A stretch of 5,158 nt of DNA. It comes from Alphaproteobacteria bacterium. GTDB lineage: Bacteria; Pseudomonadota; Alphaproteobacteria; JANQSM01. The notes beneath the pieces were generated by a model. It worked only from the letters and a program-made list of their open reading frames with translations, searched no databases and was not told the origin of the DNA. The position numbers and the translations under genes are program-made. The stretch lies in NCBI GenBank assembly GCA_028284025.1, contig JANQSM010000139.1, forward strand, positions 1 through 5,158, in the 5' to 3' direction. The first letter of the stretch is position 1. Every line of letters starts with the position of its first letter. Shown one piece after another: positions 1 to 5,158 of this stretch.

Positions 1-1
1 A

Positions 2-616
2 GCCAGCCACACGCTTGCTGATATTCTGCGGAATGTACATGCCTGCCTGTGTGCTGCAGAGGAACATGCCCTGCCCATTTCTATTATGTGTACCCATCCG
101 CAGCAAGCGATGTGGACTGCTCTTTATGAGAAAATAAATCAGGTTTCTCTCTCAGAAATGTTGCACCGGTGCTTGATAGCAGGCTGCCATATAAATATCT
201 TTTTTTGGATGCCGTTAGAAATAGCACCCATAACAGAAAGACTCACGGGTTTAGCTTTTTTATACAATACCCTGGATATACGTCTTGCGGGTATGGAGAT
301 AGAAGAACCAGAATTAATCACTCCGTTTGTTATTGCGACCGAAAACTATATGACTGGCCCTATCGCAGCTTGTATAATCATGCCTCTTTCCGACATTCTA
401 AGTTCTGATACGAAGGCAAAACCAGCCCGAGAATCTTATAACATTGTATTGGATGCAGAGGATATGGATGGCGAATCGCAAGAACCTGCAAGAATTGAAG
501 TTTCCAGACATTTAGATATTATTGATAGAGCTTTTTCCATATCTGATTCAAGCCAAATATTAACGCCTGCTCAAATGCTTGCGATCCAGGAAAGAAGAAA
601 AACAAGAGGGAACTAG
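2..616 (+). CDS. Unrecognised protein, 5'-truncated by window edge
   Basis: The reading frame is open from base 2 without any stop, so the gene almost certainly begins before the window; 204 codons are visible before the TAG at 614-616. An ATG at 86 lies inside the open frame, but I see no reason to prefer it over an upstream start. The visible part begins ASHTLADILRNVHACLCAAE. It is a mixed globular-looking sequence with a hydrophobic stretch around visible residues 60-95 (CLIAGCHINIFFWMPLEIA and LTGLAFLYNTLDIRLAG), a serine/aspartate-rich linker, and a charged C-terminus ending ILTPAQMLAIQERRKTRGN. There is no signal peptide in the visible part and no clear membrane span. I do not recognise a family or catalytic motif. 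Its 3' end faces the 3' end of a tRNA-Thr gene 14 bp away, with no obvious terminator between them. The coding call rests on frame length and plausible composition; function is unknown. Confidence 0.75.
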   Translation, partial: ASHTLADILRNVHACLCAAEEHALPISIMCTHPQQAMWTALYEKINQVSLSEMLHRCLIAGCHINIFFWMPLEIAPITERLTGLAFLYNTLDIRLAGMEIEEPELITPFVIATENYMTGPIAACIIMPLSDILSSDTKAKPARESYNIVLDAEDMDGESQEPARIEVSRHLDIIDRAFSISDSSQILTPAQMLAIQERRKTRGN

Positions 617-630
617 GATTTATTGAAGAA

Positions 631-705
631 TGGTGCCGCCGGAGAGAATTGAACTCTCGGCCTCGTCATTACCAATGACGCGCTCTACCACTGAGCTACG
701 GCGGC
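631..705 (-). tRNA. tRNA-Thr (anticodon GGT)
   Basis: Read on the minus strand this folds as a complete 75-nt cloverleaf with encoded CCA. The acceptor stem is GCCGCCG/CGGCGGC (7 bp, perfect). The D arm is GCTC/GAGC with a short 7-nt loop AGTGGTA. The anticodon stem is CGTCA/TGACG with loop TTGGTAA, giving anticodon GGT at plus-strand 671-673. The variable loop is 5 nt, and the T arm is GAGAG/CTCTC with loop TTCAATT. The discriminator is A, followed by CCA at 631-633. It decodes the threonine codon ACC and, by wobble, ACU. It lies 68 bp downstream of the membrane-protein gene on the same strand. A separate promoter is not clear: a TTTATA at 722-727 could serve as a -10, but I see no good -35. 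Confidence 0.97.
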
Positions 706-773
706 TTTTAAAAGATAGGTGGTATAAAGCCCTGATGATGTATCAAAGAAATGGGGGCGACGCAAGTACCCGC

Positions 774-1721
774 CTATTTTTTTGCTGATTTTTTTACTGA
801 TTTTTTTGCCGGCTTTTTGGTTTTGCTTACTGCTTTCGATTTAGCTGCAGGCTTGGCCTTTGCTTTTGGTTTAGCTGCTGCTTTCGGTTTTGTATTCTTG
901 GAAGGCGACGTGCTTTTTTCTACTTTCGGTTTTGGTTTTGCATCCCATACCAGGCGCTGGTAAATAAAAGCAGTCGCCAACTGTGGCAGGACAATCATAA
1001 AGAACAGCCCGACAAAATCTAAAATAAATAATAGAGAAATTTGCACGGTGCCTTCAGGCATGTAAGACAGTACAATTCCGTACAAAATTGAAAACACGAC
1101 AAAAAACGCCCCCATTAAAAACAGGAACACCAAAGTCATATACAAAAGATGGCCTTTTGTTTGATTCCATGATGTCACAAGAAGACATTCTTCTCCCAGG
1201 GCGGCAGCAGGCAATGCCATCAAAAACCGTAAAGAGGTTATGGCTGCCGCAAAAATGGCAAGCACCGTCATCATTTTCCATGCTAAAATCGGGCTACCCC
1301 CGCTGAAAATCAGGCTGCCGATAAACATTATAATTCCCAGCAGTAATAAGAACACCACCACCAAACCGATGAAAAACACGGTGATTTTTAACAGCGCAAT
1401 TAACAATCGCGTTTCACTGTTTTGCCAACGAAACCCTAAGCGATTATTGGCTTGCATGAATTCATTCAAAAACACCATTCGGTATACATGCACAGCAATA
1501 ATAGGGAAAATAAACAGGTTCACCACAAATTCAACGTTGGAGAATAACAGCTCCATCCCGTAAAAACCGTTAGCTTCCGCCACGTTATAAATAAAACTGA
1601 TCAATGCGCGTAATAATACCAACGCCCAAATACTTTTAAGAATGCCTTCCCAGTTTTGAGTAAAAAACCGGGTGACGTTTTTCAAGGTGTCAACAACGGG
1701 TAGCTTTTCCATAAAAATCAT
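774..1721 (-). CDS. Polytopic inner-membrane protein with Lys/Ala/Pro-rich cytoplasmic tail
   Basis: This encodes 315 residues. Hydrophobic segments lie at about 28-46, 62-80, 105-140 (long enough for one or two spans), 148-172, 191-220 and 227-255, so about six membrane spans are expected and no enzyme motif is visible. From residue 261 the protein turns into a 55-residue low-complexity tail with 22 lysines plus Ala, Pro and Ser (KPKAKAKPAAK, KKPAKKSVKKSAKK). This resembles the tails of histone H1-like proteins, and by the positive-inside rule should be cytoplasmic. No known transporter or enzyme family is recognised; it is reminiscent of uncharacterised alphaproteobacterial multi-pass proteins. 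Two starts are possible, ATG at 1721 or at 1712 (M4, MEKLPVVD); neither has a good Shine-Dalgarno. The divergent acetyltransferase gene starts 14 bp away, so the promoter must lie inside that gene. The coding assignment is firm from its strong membrane character; the role is unknown. Confidence 0.88.
   Translation of the reverse strand: MIFMEKLPVVDTLKNVTRFFTQNWEGILKSIWALVLLRALISFIYNVAEANGFYGMELLFSNVEFVVNLFIFPIIAVHVYRMVFLNEFMQANNRLGFRWQNSETRLLIALLKITVFFIGLVVVFLLLLGIIMFIGSLIFSGGSPILAWKMMTVLAIFAAAITSLRFLMALPAAALGEECLLVTSWNQTKGHLLYMTLVFLFLMGAFFVVFSILYGIVLSYMPEGTVQISLLFILDFVGLFFMIVLPQLATAFIYQRLVWDAKPKPKVEKSTSPSKNTKPKAAAKPKAKAKPAAKSKAVSKTKKPAKKSVKKSAKK
777..812 (-). repeat. Three 12-bp tandem units with A7 runs at 3' end of membrane-protein gene
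   Basis: On the plus strand a 12-base unit, seven T followed by five bases, occurs three times: 777-788, 789-800 and 801-812. The five-base spacers are GCTGA, ACTGA and GCCGG. On the coding (minus) strand this gives PAKK-SVKK-SAKK immediately before the TAG stop. The 12-bp period keeps the frame, so a whole unit gained or lost would change tail length by four residues, whereas slippage inside an A7 run would shift the frame just before the stop. Confidence 0.85.
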
Positions 1722-1735
1722 GATAGGGCATTGAT

Positions 1736-2326
1736 ATGACCAAGACTACGAAAAAAACACACCCGCCTGATGATTTCTTTCCGTTGCGACTTAAAACGCA
1801 GCGCCTGACCTTGCGGGAATTTGAGGAAACCGATCTGGCCGATGTAATGGCTTATAATAACCGACCTGAATTTTATCGCTTTCTACCTATGCCAGAGCAA
1901 GATGAAACCACAACAAAGGCTTTTATCCAGCAATGCATCACCAACCAGCAGCAAACTCCACGCAGAATCTTCCAATTAGCCATTATCTTGCAGGATCAAG
2001 TCATTGGAGCGGTCAATTTGCGCAACATTGATCCGGCAAATAAAGCACTGGAAATTGGATATTCTCTAAACCCTGAATACTGGGGAAATGGCTATGCATT
2101 AGAAGCAGTCCAGGAAATGCTAACTTTCGGGTTTGAAAAACTTGCAGCCCGACGGATTACTGCTACGGCAGACATTGAAAATGAAAAATCCCAGCGGACT
2201 CTTGAAAGACTGGGCTTTGTGCGCGAAGGAAAACTGCGGGACTTTTCAAACGTGCGAGGTGCATGGAAAACCCATTTTTTATATGCTATGATTCAGGCTG
2301 ATTTTGAGCAAAGGACTCATCTATGA
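1736..2326 (+). CDS. GNAT N-acetyltransferase, RimJ/RimL type
   Basis: This 196-residue protein has the length and layout of the RimJ/RimL branch of the GNAT family, which transfers acetyl from acetyl-CoA to an amino group (ribosomal-protein N-termini in the namesakes; other substrates in relatives). The N-terminal LKTQRLTLREFEETD (19-33) is the family's opening strand and helix. The central strand VIGAVNLRNID lies at about 89-99. The acetyl-CoA loop region is IGYSLNPEYWGNGYALEA (107-124), with the YWGNGYA pyrophosphate loop. ENEKSQRTLERLGFVREGKLRDF (148-170) is the C-terminal signature, with the asparagine and LGF typical of the family. The start is fixed at ATG 1736 because in-frame stops lie directly upstream (1721-1726); AGGG at 1725-1728 is a weak ribosome site. 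The stop overlaps the start of the next gene (ATGA, 2323-2326). The substrate cannot be read from the sequence, so I give no gene symbol. Confidence 0.93.
   Translation: MTKTTKKTHPPDDFFPLRLKTQRLTLREFEETDLADVMAYNNRPEFYRFLPMPEQDETTTKAFIQQCITNQQQTPRRIFQLAIILQDQVIGAVNLRNIDPANKALEIGYSLNPEYWGNGYALEAVQEMLTFGFEKLAARRITATADIENEKSQRTLERLGFVREGKLRDFSNVRGAWKTHFLYAMIQADFEQRTHL
2312..2315 (+). promoter_or_regulatory. Shine-Dalgarno for the small basic ORF
   Basis: AGGA within AAAGGACT lies 7 bases before the ATG at 2323, inside the last codons of the acetyltransferase gene. This good spacing is the main reason to accept the 40-codon ORF as translated. Confidence 0.65.
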
Positions 2327-2445
2327 CCAGTGTCTCCAAGCAGCAAAAACGTGACGAAAAACAGCACCGTTTGGCTCAACAGTTACGGGATAATTTAAAG
2401 AAAAGAAAATCTCAAGCGCGGGAACGGAAAGAGAATAAAAAGTGA
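2323..2445 (+). CDS. Small very basic protein, 40 residues
   Basis: This ORF runs from ATG 2323 to TGA 2443-2445 and encodes 40 residues, starting MTSVSKQQKRDEKQ and ending QARERKENKK. It has 9 Lys and 6 Arg against 5 Asp/Glu, no Cys, Trp, Tyr or Phe, and should be largely helical (HRLAQQLRDNLKKRKSQAR, 15-33). The ATG overlaps the acetyltransferase stop (ATGA), an AGGA ribosome site sits 7 bases upstream, and its stop overlaps the GTG start of the HAD gene (GTGA, 2442-2445). It therefore exactly fills the gap between the two larger genes, which argues strongly that it is real and translationally coupled. From memory, short alphaproteobacterial proteins with an LRxNLKRRKxQ-like core exist and are uncharacterised; I cannot verify homology here. 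A nucleic-acid- or ribosome-binding role would suit the charge but is only inference. Confidence 0.78.
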   Translation: MTSVSKQQKRDEKQHRLAQQLRDNLKKRKSQARERKENKK

Positions 2446-3116
2446 AACGGCTGATTGCCTTTGATTTTGACGGCACGCTGATCGACACAAAATCCGTTTA
2501 TCAAGTTACCATTGAAAAATACTGTACTGCCAATGGCCTGCCATTGTTATGTTTTGAATCTTTTTGCAACAATTATGGGGAATATCACACAACCTTAAAA
2601 GGGTGGACTCACCTGCCACATGAAGAACAGCGCCGGCACCTACGCGCGTTTTGCCGCTGGACGGAACAGTCCCATAGCAATGAGCTGAATCTTATTCCCG
2701 CACTTCTTCCTAAGGTCAAAGAAACATTACACACCTTGCAGGATGCCGGACATGATCTGGTGATTGTCACCTCTCGCCCATCTTATTCTTTGGATGAACT
2801 TTTAAATCATTACCAATTGCAGGATCTTTTTTCGGCAAATCGATCTCATTGTGATTTGGAAGGCCGGGGCCATCGCCCTAAACCACATCCAGATAAATTG
2901 TTATGCGTTATGGAAGAAACCGGACATGCCCCTGATACCACCGTGATGGTTGGGGACACCGTGTGGGATATTGATATGGCCCATGCCGCGGGAACAACAT
3001 CTGTAGCCGTGCCGTGGGGGTACCACACGCTTAAGCGCCTGGGCACGTCTAATCCACATTTTACAGTGACATCGTGTTTGAGTGAAATGAGTGAGTACCT
3101 TACTTACCGCCATTAA
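2442..3116 (+). CDS. HAD-superfamily hydrolase, phosphoglycolate-phosphatase-like
   Basis: This encodes 224 residues from a GTG start, the usual length for subfamily I HAD phosphatases, which use an aspartyl-phosphate intermediate and Mg2+. All four HAD motifs are present. Motif I is FDFDGTLID (7-15), with nucleophile D8 and acid/base D10. Motif II is IVTSRP (108-113), with T110. Motif III is K147 in RPKPHPD. Motif IV is VGDTVWDIDMAHAAG (170-184), with D172 and D176. The helical insert between motifs I and II (about 16-90) is the C1 cap seen in Gph/PGP-type enzymes. The closing TTSVAVPWGYH is also typical of this group. The GTG start follows KRLIAFDFDGT directly, leaving no room for a later start, and overlaps the stop of the small upstream ORF, so coupled translation is likely. 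Its 3' end overlaps the convergent 532-residue gene by 17 bp. The substrate is not determinable; phosphoglycolate, another small phosphoester or a nucleotide are possible. Confidence 0.93.
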   Translation: MKRLIAFDFDGTLIDTKSVYQVTIEKYCTANGLPLLCFESFCNNYGEYHTTLKGWTHLPHEEQRRHLRAFCRWTEQSHSNELNLIPALLPKVKETLHTLQDAGHDLVIVTSRPSYSLDELLNHYQLQDLFSANRSHCDLEGRGHRPKPHPDKLLCVMEETGHAPDTTVMVGDTVWDIDMAHAAGTTSVAVPWGYHTLKRLGTSNPHFTVTSCLSEMSEYLTYRH

Positions 3117-4698
3117 CGTAGCCGTAGCCGTGGCCCGCAGGAACCACTGGGGAAACATTTTGCAGGATTAACTCACAAGCTTTTTTTACAAGCGTGTCAT
3201 ACAAAACTTTTTTGGCATCCGAGTACCTGCTTTTGGTGTCTGCATGTGCGTCCATATGCCTTGCTTGTGCTTGTGCGTGCGCTTGGGATTCATAATCAAG
3301 CCCATCCGCCATTGAAAATACATAAGCAGCAGAAGAGAAGTTGTGCAGGAGTTTCTGCAAACCTGCCATCCGGCCCAATGTATTGACAAATTTAGCAGAC
3401 ACAGGATCCTTGATTTTGCCCATAAAAGTCTGGCACATCCCCATGGCTTCTAAAAACGCCGGTGTGAATCTGTTCACATTTGTTCTATTGGTAGATGCCT
3501 TGACACCTTTAACCTTAAGAATACGTTCCTCAATTTCTAAACTTAAATCATCCTCGGCCTGTCTTTGCTGATGAAATACAAGCGCCTGATAGTAAAACGT
3601 AACAACCCGATCAAATATATAAAGCCTTCTATCTTCAGGTGCCTGACCTTTAAGAGCACGCAGAAAATCACGACCCCCAATATAGTTGGCGAGTTTACTA
3701 ATTTTGGCATATTCTTCTGAGTCCTGAGCATTCAATAGAATCCTTGTCATACGCTCTATAAATTTCTGGAAAGGGCTCTTTTGAGTATGAGTGTGATGCA
3801 ACAGGTTGATATTGGCAAACTGCAAAACAGTCATGCAAAAATAATGGTCAATCGTTAGAAGTTCTCCAGGATCTTTCAAAAGACTTTCATGCATTAGATC
3901 CTGGCCTTTCACTGCAATGCAGAAAATCATTAAAGCCTGATCATCTGTCATATCATCCAAACTGGTTTCTTTACCCCCCATCATATAGCTCAGTGCCTCA
4001 GTTCCCAGCACATACCCGGCAATACCTCGGATAAATTGATTTGCCGGATCATAACGGATCGCCTCCATCACCAGCTTCATCCCAGGCAATCTAAAAGATT
4101 CCAGTTCTTCCTGAAATCCCCAATTGAGCAAACGCGTATTCATACCCTGTCCGTTAGTGCGGTTCTTATGCGCCAGCCCATATAGGGCACAAACGCGGGC
4201 ATGCCTTATTTCTTCCGGAGTACGCGTGATCTGCTGGTCGGCATCCTCAAACAACCTGTCAAAAGTTGATTGACCCTCTGTCAACATTTTTGATTCATCC
4301 GGTAACTGGCTGGTCGTATGCTGATACAAAGGTCCACATACGTTTTCTATATGCGTTTCAAACGCAACAATGCCAGGTCTGTTTGTTTCTAATCCCCATG
4401 GACGGTGCGTTGACTGTAATCGAACCAAACGTTCTACGTATTTTAAATGAAACTCATCCCCTAAATCGACTTCAGTCAAGACTTCTCTATAAGCCAGATC
4501 CATCTGCCTAATCAATTGGCAAGCATGAGGATCATCTATCATCGAAATTTTTGCAAACTGCTCCAACAAATCTACAAGCTCAAAACAGTATTGCATCCTG
4601 TCTTCCAGACTCATCCCCTGAATAGCCTGGATACGCTCTCCTTCTCTCAGTCCGCGCACTTTGGGTGTAAGATCAGCGCCCATGTTTCTGCCTACCAT
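3100..4698 (-). CDS. Unrecognised 532-residue soluble, mainly helical protein
   Basis: This is a full-length frame of 532 residues (527 if ATG 4683 is the start). It has no signal peptide and no convincing membrane segment, and looks like a mostly alpha-helical cytoplasmic protein throughout. I recognise no domain. Visible landmarks are an acidic/helical N-terminal third (REGERIQAIQGMSLEDRMQYC, in two pieces around 18-38), a histidine cluster HHTHT (301-305), a charged helix QRQAEDDLSLEIEERILKVKG (about 378-398), a His/Ala/Gln-rich stretch HAQAQARHMDAHAD (474-487), and a Gly/Tyr-rich end PAGHGYGYVNGGK. Eight cysteines are scattered rather than paired. A sigma70-like promoter lies just upstream (TTGACA, 17 bp, TATTAA). 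The predicted transcript start near 4713 leaves only about 15 bases before ATG 4698, without a ribosome site, while ATG 4683 has TAGG at good spacing. It is monocistronic: dcd diverges upstream and the HAD gene converges downstream. It could be a lineage-specific protein or a secreted effector, but nothing in the sequence decides this. Confidence 0.85.
   Translation of the reverse strand: MVGRNMGADLTPKVRGLREGERIQAIQGMSLEDRMQYCFELVDLLEQFAKISMIDDPHACQLIRQMDLAYREVLTEVDLGDEFHLKYVERLVRLQSTHRPWGLETNRPGIVAFETHIENVCGPLYQHTTSQLPDESKMLTEGQSTFDRLFEDADQQITRTPEEIRHARVCALYGLAHKNRTNGQGMNTRLLNWGFQEELESFRLPGMKLVMEAIRYDPANQFIRGIAGYVLGTEALSYMMGGKETSLDDMTDDQALMIFCIAVKGQDLMHESLLKDPGELLTIDHYFCMTVLQFANINLLHHTHTQKSPFQKFIERMTRILLNAQDSEEYAKISKLANYIGGRDFLRALKGQAPEDRRLYIFDRVVTFYYQALVFHQQRQAEDDLSLEIEERILKVKGVKASTNRTNVNRFTPAFLEAMGMCQTFMGKIKDPVSAKFVNTLGRMAGLQKLLHNFSSAAYVFSMADGLDYESQAHAQAQARHMDAHADTKSRYSDAKKVLYDTLVKKACELILQNVSPVVPAGHGYGYVNGGK
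4691..4696 (-). promoter_or_regulatory. Candidate Shine-Dalgarno favouring the internal start at 4683
   Basis: Read on the minus strand, GGTAGG (4696 to 4691) sits 7 bases before ATG 4683-4681. The first ATG at 4698 has no purine-rich site within 5-12 bases; the nearest, GGAAG at 4715-4719, is 16 bases away and close to the predicted transcript start. The true protein may therefore begin MGADLTPK. Confidence 0.45.
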
Positions 4699-4719
4699 AA
4701 ATTGTTGAAATGACTTCCA

Positions 4720-4748
4720 TTAATATCCCCAAAGAACACAGTTGTCAA
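4720..4748 (-). promoter_or_regulatory. Sigma70-like promoter for the 532-residue gene
   Basis: On the minus strand a perfect -35 hexamer TTGACA (4748-4743) is followed by a 17-bp spacer and a -10 TATTAA (4725-4720, four of six consensus bases). Transcription would begin near 4713, giving a leader of about 15 nt to ATG 4698 or about 30 nt to ATG 4683. This is the best promoter match seen in the window. Confidence 0.65.
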
Positions 4749-4764
4749 CATAACAGATAAAAGC

Positions 4765-4793
4765 TTGTGATCGCATGAAAACTGCGGTAAAAA
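4765..4793 (+). promoter_or_regulatory. Candidate promoter for dcd
   Basis: TTGTGA (4765-4770) and TAAAAA (4788-4793), each matching four of six consensus bases, are separated by 17 bp. The start would fall near 4800, about 40 bases before the dcd ATG. It is weaker than the divergent promoter and could be chance in an A-rich region. Confidence 0.35.
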
Positions 4794-4821
4794 AGGCGTT
4801 CCGAAGATCATAAAAAAACAA

Positions 4822-4828
4822 AAGGGAG
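4822..4828 (+). promoter_or_regulatory. Shine-Dalgarno of dcd
   Basis: AAGGGAG ends 10 bases before ATG 4839, slightly long spacing. It supports ATG 4839 over the second in-frame ATG at 4848, which would be 19 bases away. Confidence 0.65.
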
Positions 4829-4838
4829 CCTGTATTTC

Positions 4839-5158
4839 ATGTCCGTCATGCCCGATTCGTGGATTCGCCAGCAATGTATGCGCAACGATGCGCCACCAAT
4901 GATTGAACCGTTTGAAGAGTCATTGAAAAAAGACAGCATGATTTCTTATGGAGTATCTTCCTATGGGTACGATACCCGGGTTTCGGATGAATTTAAAATT
5001 TTTACCAACGTGAACTCTTCCATCGTGGATCCGAAAAATTTTGATGATAATGGTTTTGTAGACCGTAAAACCGATGTGTGCATTATTCCACCCAACAGTT
5101 TTGCCCTGGCCCGCACGGTAGAATACTTTCGTATCCCGCGCGATGTGATGGTTATTTG
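4839..5158 (+). CDS. dcd: dCTP deaminase, N-terminal part (cut by window end)
   Basis: The first 106 codons of dCTP deaminase are present and the gene runs off the right edge; full family members are about 185-195 residues. The enzyme deaminates dCTP to dUTP, feeding dUMP and hence thymidylate synthesis, in the cytoplasm as a homotrimer. Recognisable blocks in order are MPDSWIR (4-10), MIEPF (21-25), [14 protein letters not shown] (35-48), EFKIFTNV (51-58), VDPKNF (63-68), and [21 protein letters not shown] (83-103, quoted here by its key residues). Relative to sequences I remember there are about three extra residues between WIR and MIEPF ([10 protein letters not shown]). The catalytic glutamate and the GKSTYAR-type substrate loop would follow after the window end and cannot be checked. 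The start is chosen from AAGGGAG at 4822-4828 and from the family N-terminus. It diverges from the 532-residue gene across a 140-bp intergenic region. Confidence 0.96.
   Translation, partial: MSVMPDSWIRQQCMRNDAPPMIEPFEESLKKDSMISYGVSSYGYDTRVSDEFKIFTNVNSSIVDPKNFDDNGFVDRKTDVCIIPPNSFALARTVEYFRIPRDVMVI

Noticed and set aside
741..776. Possible terminator hairpin after the membrane-protein gene
   Set aside because: Only a 4-bp GGCG/CGCC stem with a long loop and no proper U tract; not convincing.
751..963. 70-codon plus-strand frame rich in Phe and Ala
   Set aside because: It is the antisense image of the lysine-rich tail (AAA/AAG read as TTT/CTT), so its hydrophobicity is an artefact; no ribosome site was seen.
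1088..1563. Overlapping plus-strand frames inside the membrane-protein gene
   Set aside because: They are shadows of a well-supported membrane protein; composition is implausible and they have no independent signals.
3117..3145. Possible hairpin GTGG/CCAC after the HAD stop
   Set aside because: Only 4 bp of stem, inside the coding region of the convergent gene, with no following T run.
2846..3158. Minus-strand frames opposite the HAD gene
   Set aside because: They lie antisense to conserved HAD motif IV and its flanks; no homology recognised.
3237..3292. GTGC/GCTT-rich repetitive stretch
   Set aside because: It reflects codons for the Ala/His/Gln-rich segment HAQAQARHMDAHAD of the 532-residue protein; units are irregular and too few to call a repeat array.
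4692..4874. 60-codon minus-strand frame in the dcd/532-residue intergenic region
   Set aside because: It spans the predicted promoters and antisense dcd codons, with no ribosome site or recognisable protein.
1..5158. CRISPR array, transposon ends, toxin-antitoxin or defence genes
   Set aside because: No regular spaced repeats, terminal inverted repeats, transposase motifs or recognisable defence domains were seen on either strand.

Overview
The window looks like an ordinary stretch of bacterial chromosome, moderately AT-rich by eye. The best clue to the host is the N-terminal half of a Dcd-type dCTP deaminase at the right edge. Its wording ([44 protein letters not shown]) fits the proteobacterial form, and it resembles alphaproteobacterial sequences most. 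The small basic protein and the lysine/alanine-tailed membrane protein also fit an alphaproteobacterium. This is inference from memory of the families; a Pseudomonas-like gammaproteobacterial origin is not excluded.

Left part (1-705): an unrecognised gene enters from the left edge, open in frame from base 2, and stops at 616. It faces a complete tRNA-Thr(GGT) on the minus strand (631-705), leaving a 14-base gap. Middle-left (774-1721, minus): a polytopic membrane protein with about six hydrophobic segments and a 55-residue lysine-rich tail. The 3' end of the tail is a 12-bp repeat carrying three A7 runs. Only 14 bp away, and divergent, begins a three-gene plus-strand operon (1736-3116): a RimJ/RimL-type GNAT acetyltransferase, a 40-residue very basic small protein, and a HAD-family phosphatase of the phosphoglycolate-phosphatase type. 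The two junctions are ATGA and GTGA overlaps, so the three are probably translationally coupled.

Right part: a 532-residue unrecognised protein (3100-4698, minus) runs tail to tail into the HAD gene with a 17-bp overlap. It has the clearest promoter in the window (TTGACA, 17 bp, TATTAA). Divergent from it, after a 140-bp intergenic region, dcd starts at 4839 and runs off the right edge.

Functionally this is a mix of housekeeping genes (tRNA-Thr, dcd, acetyltransferase, phosphatase) and two unrecognised soluble proteins. I see no transposase, integrase, CRISPR array, toxin-antitoxin pair or defence system. The items most worth following up are the 532-residue orphan, the coupled 40-residue protein, and the repeat-encoded lysine tail on the membrane protein. 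No gene-free stretch exceeds 140 bp.
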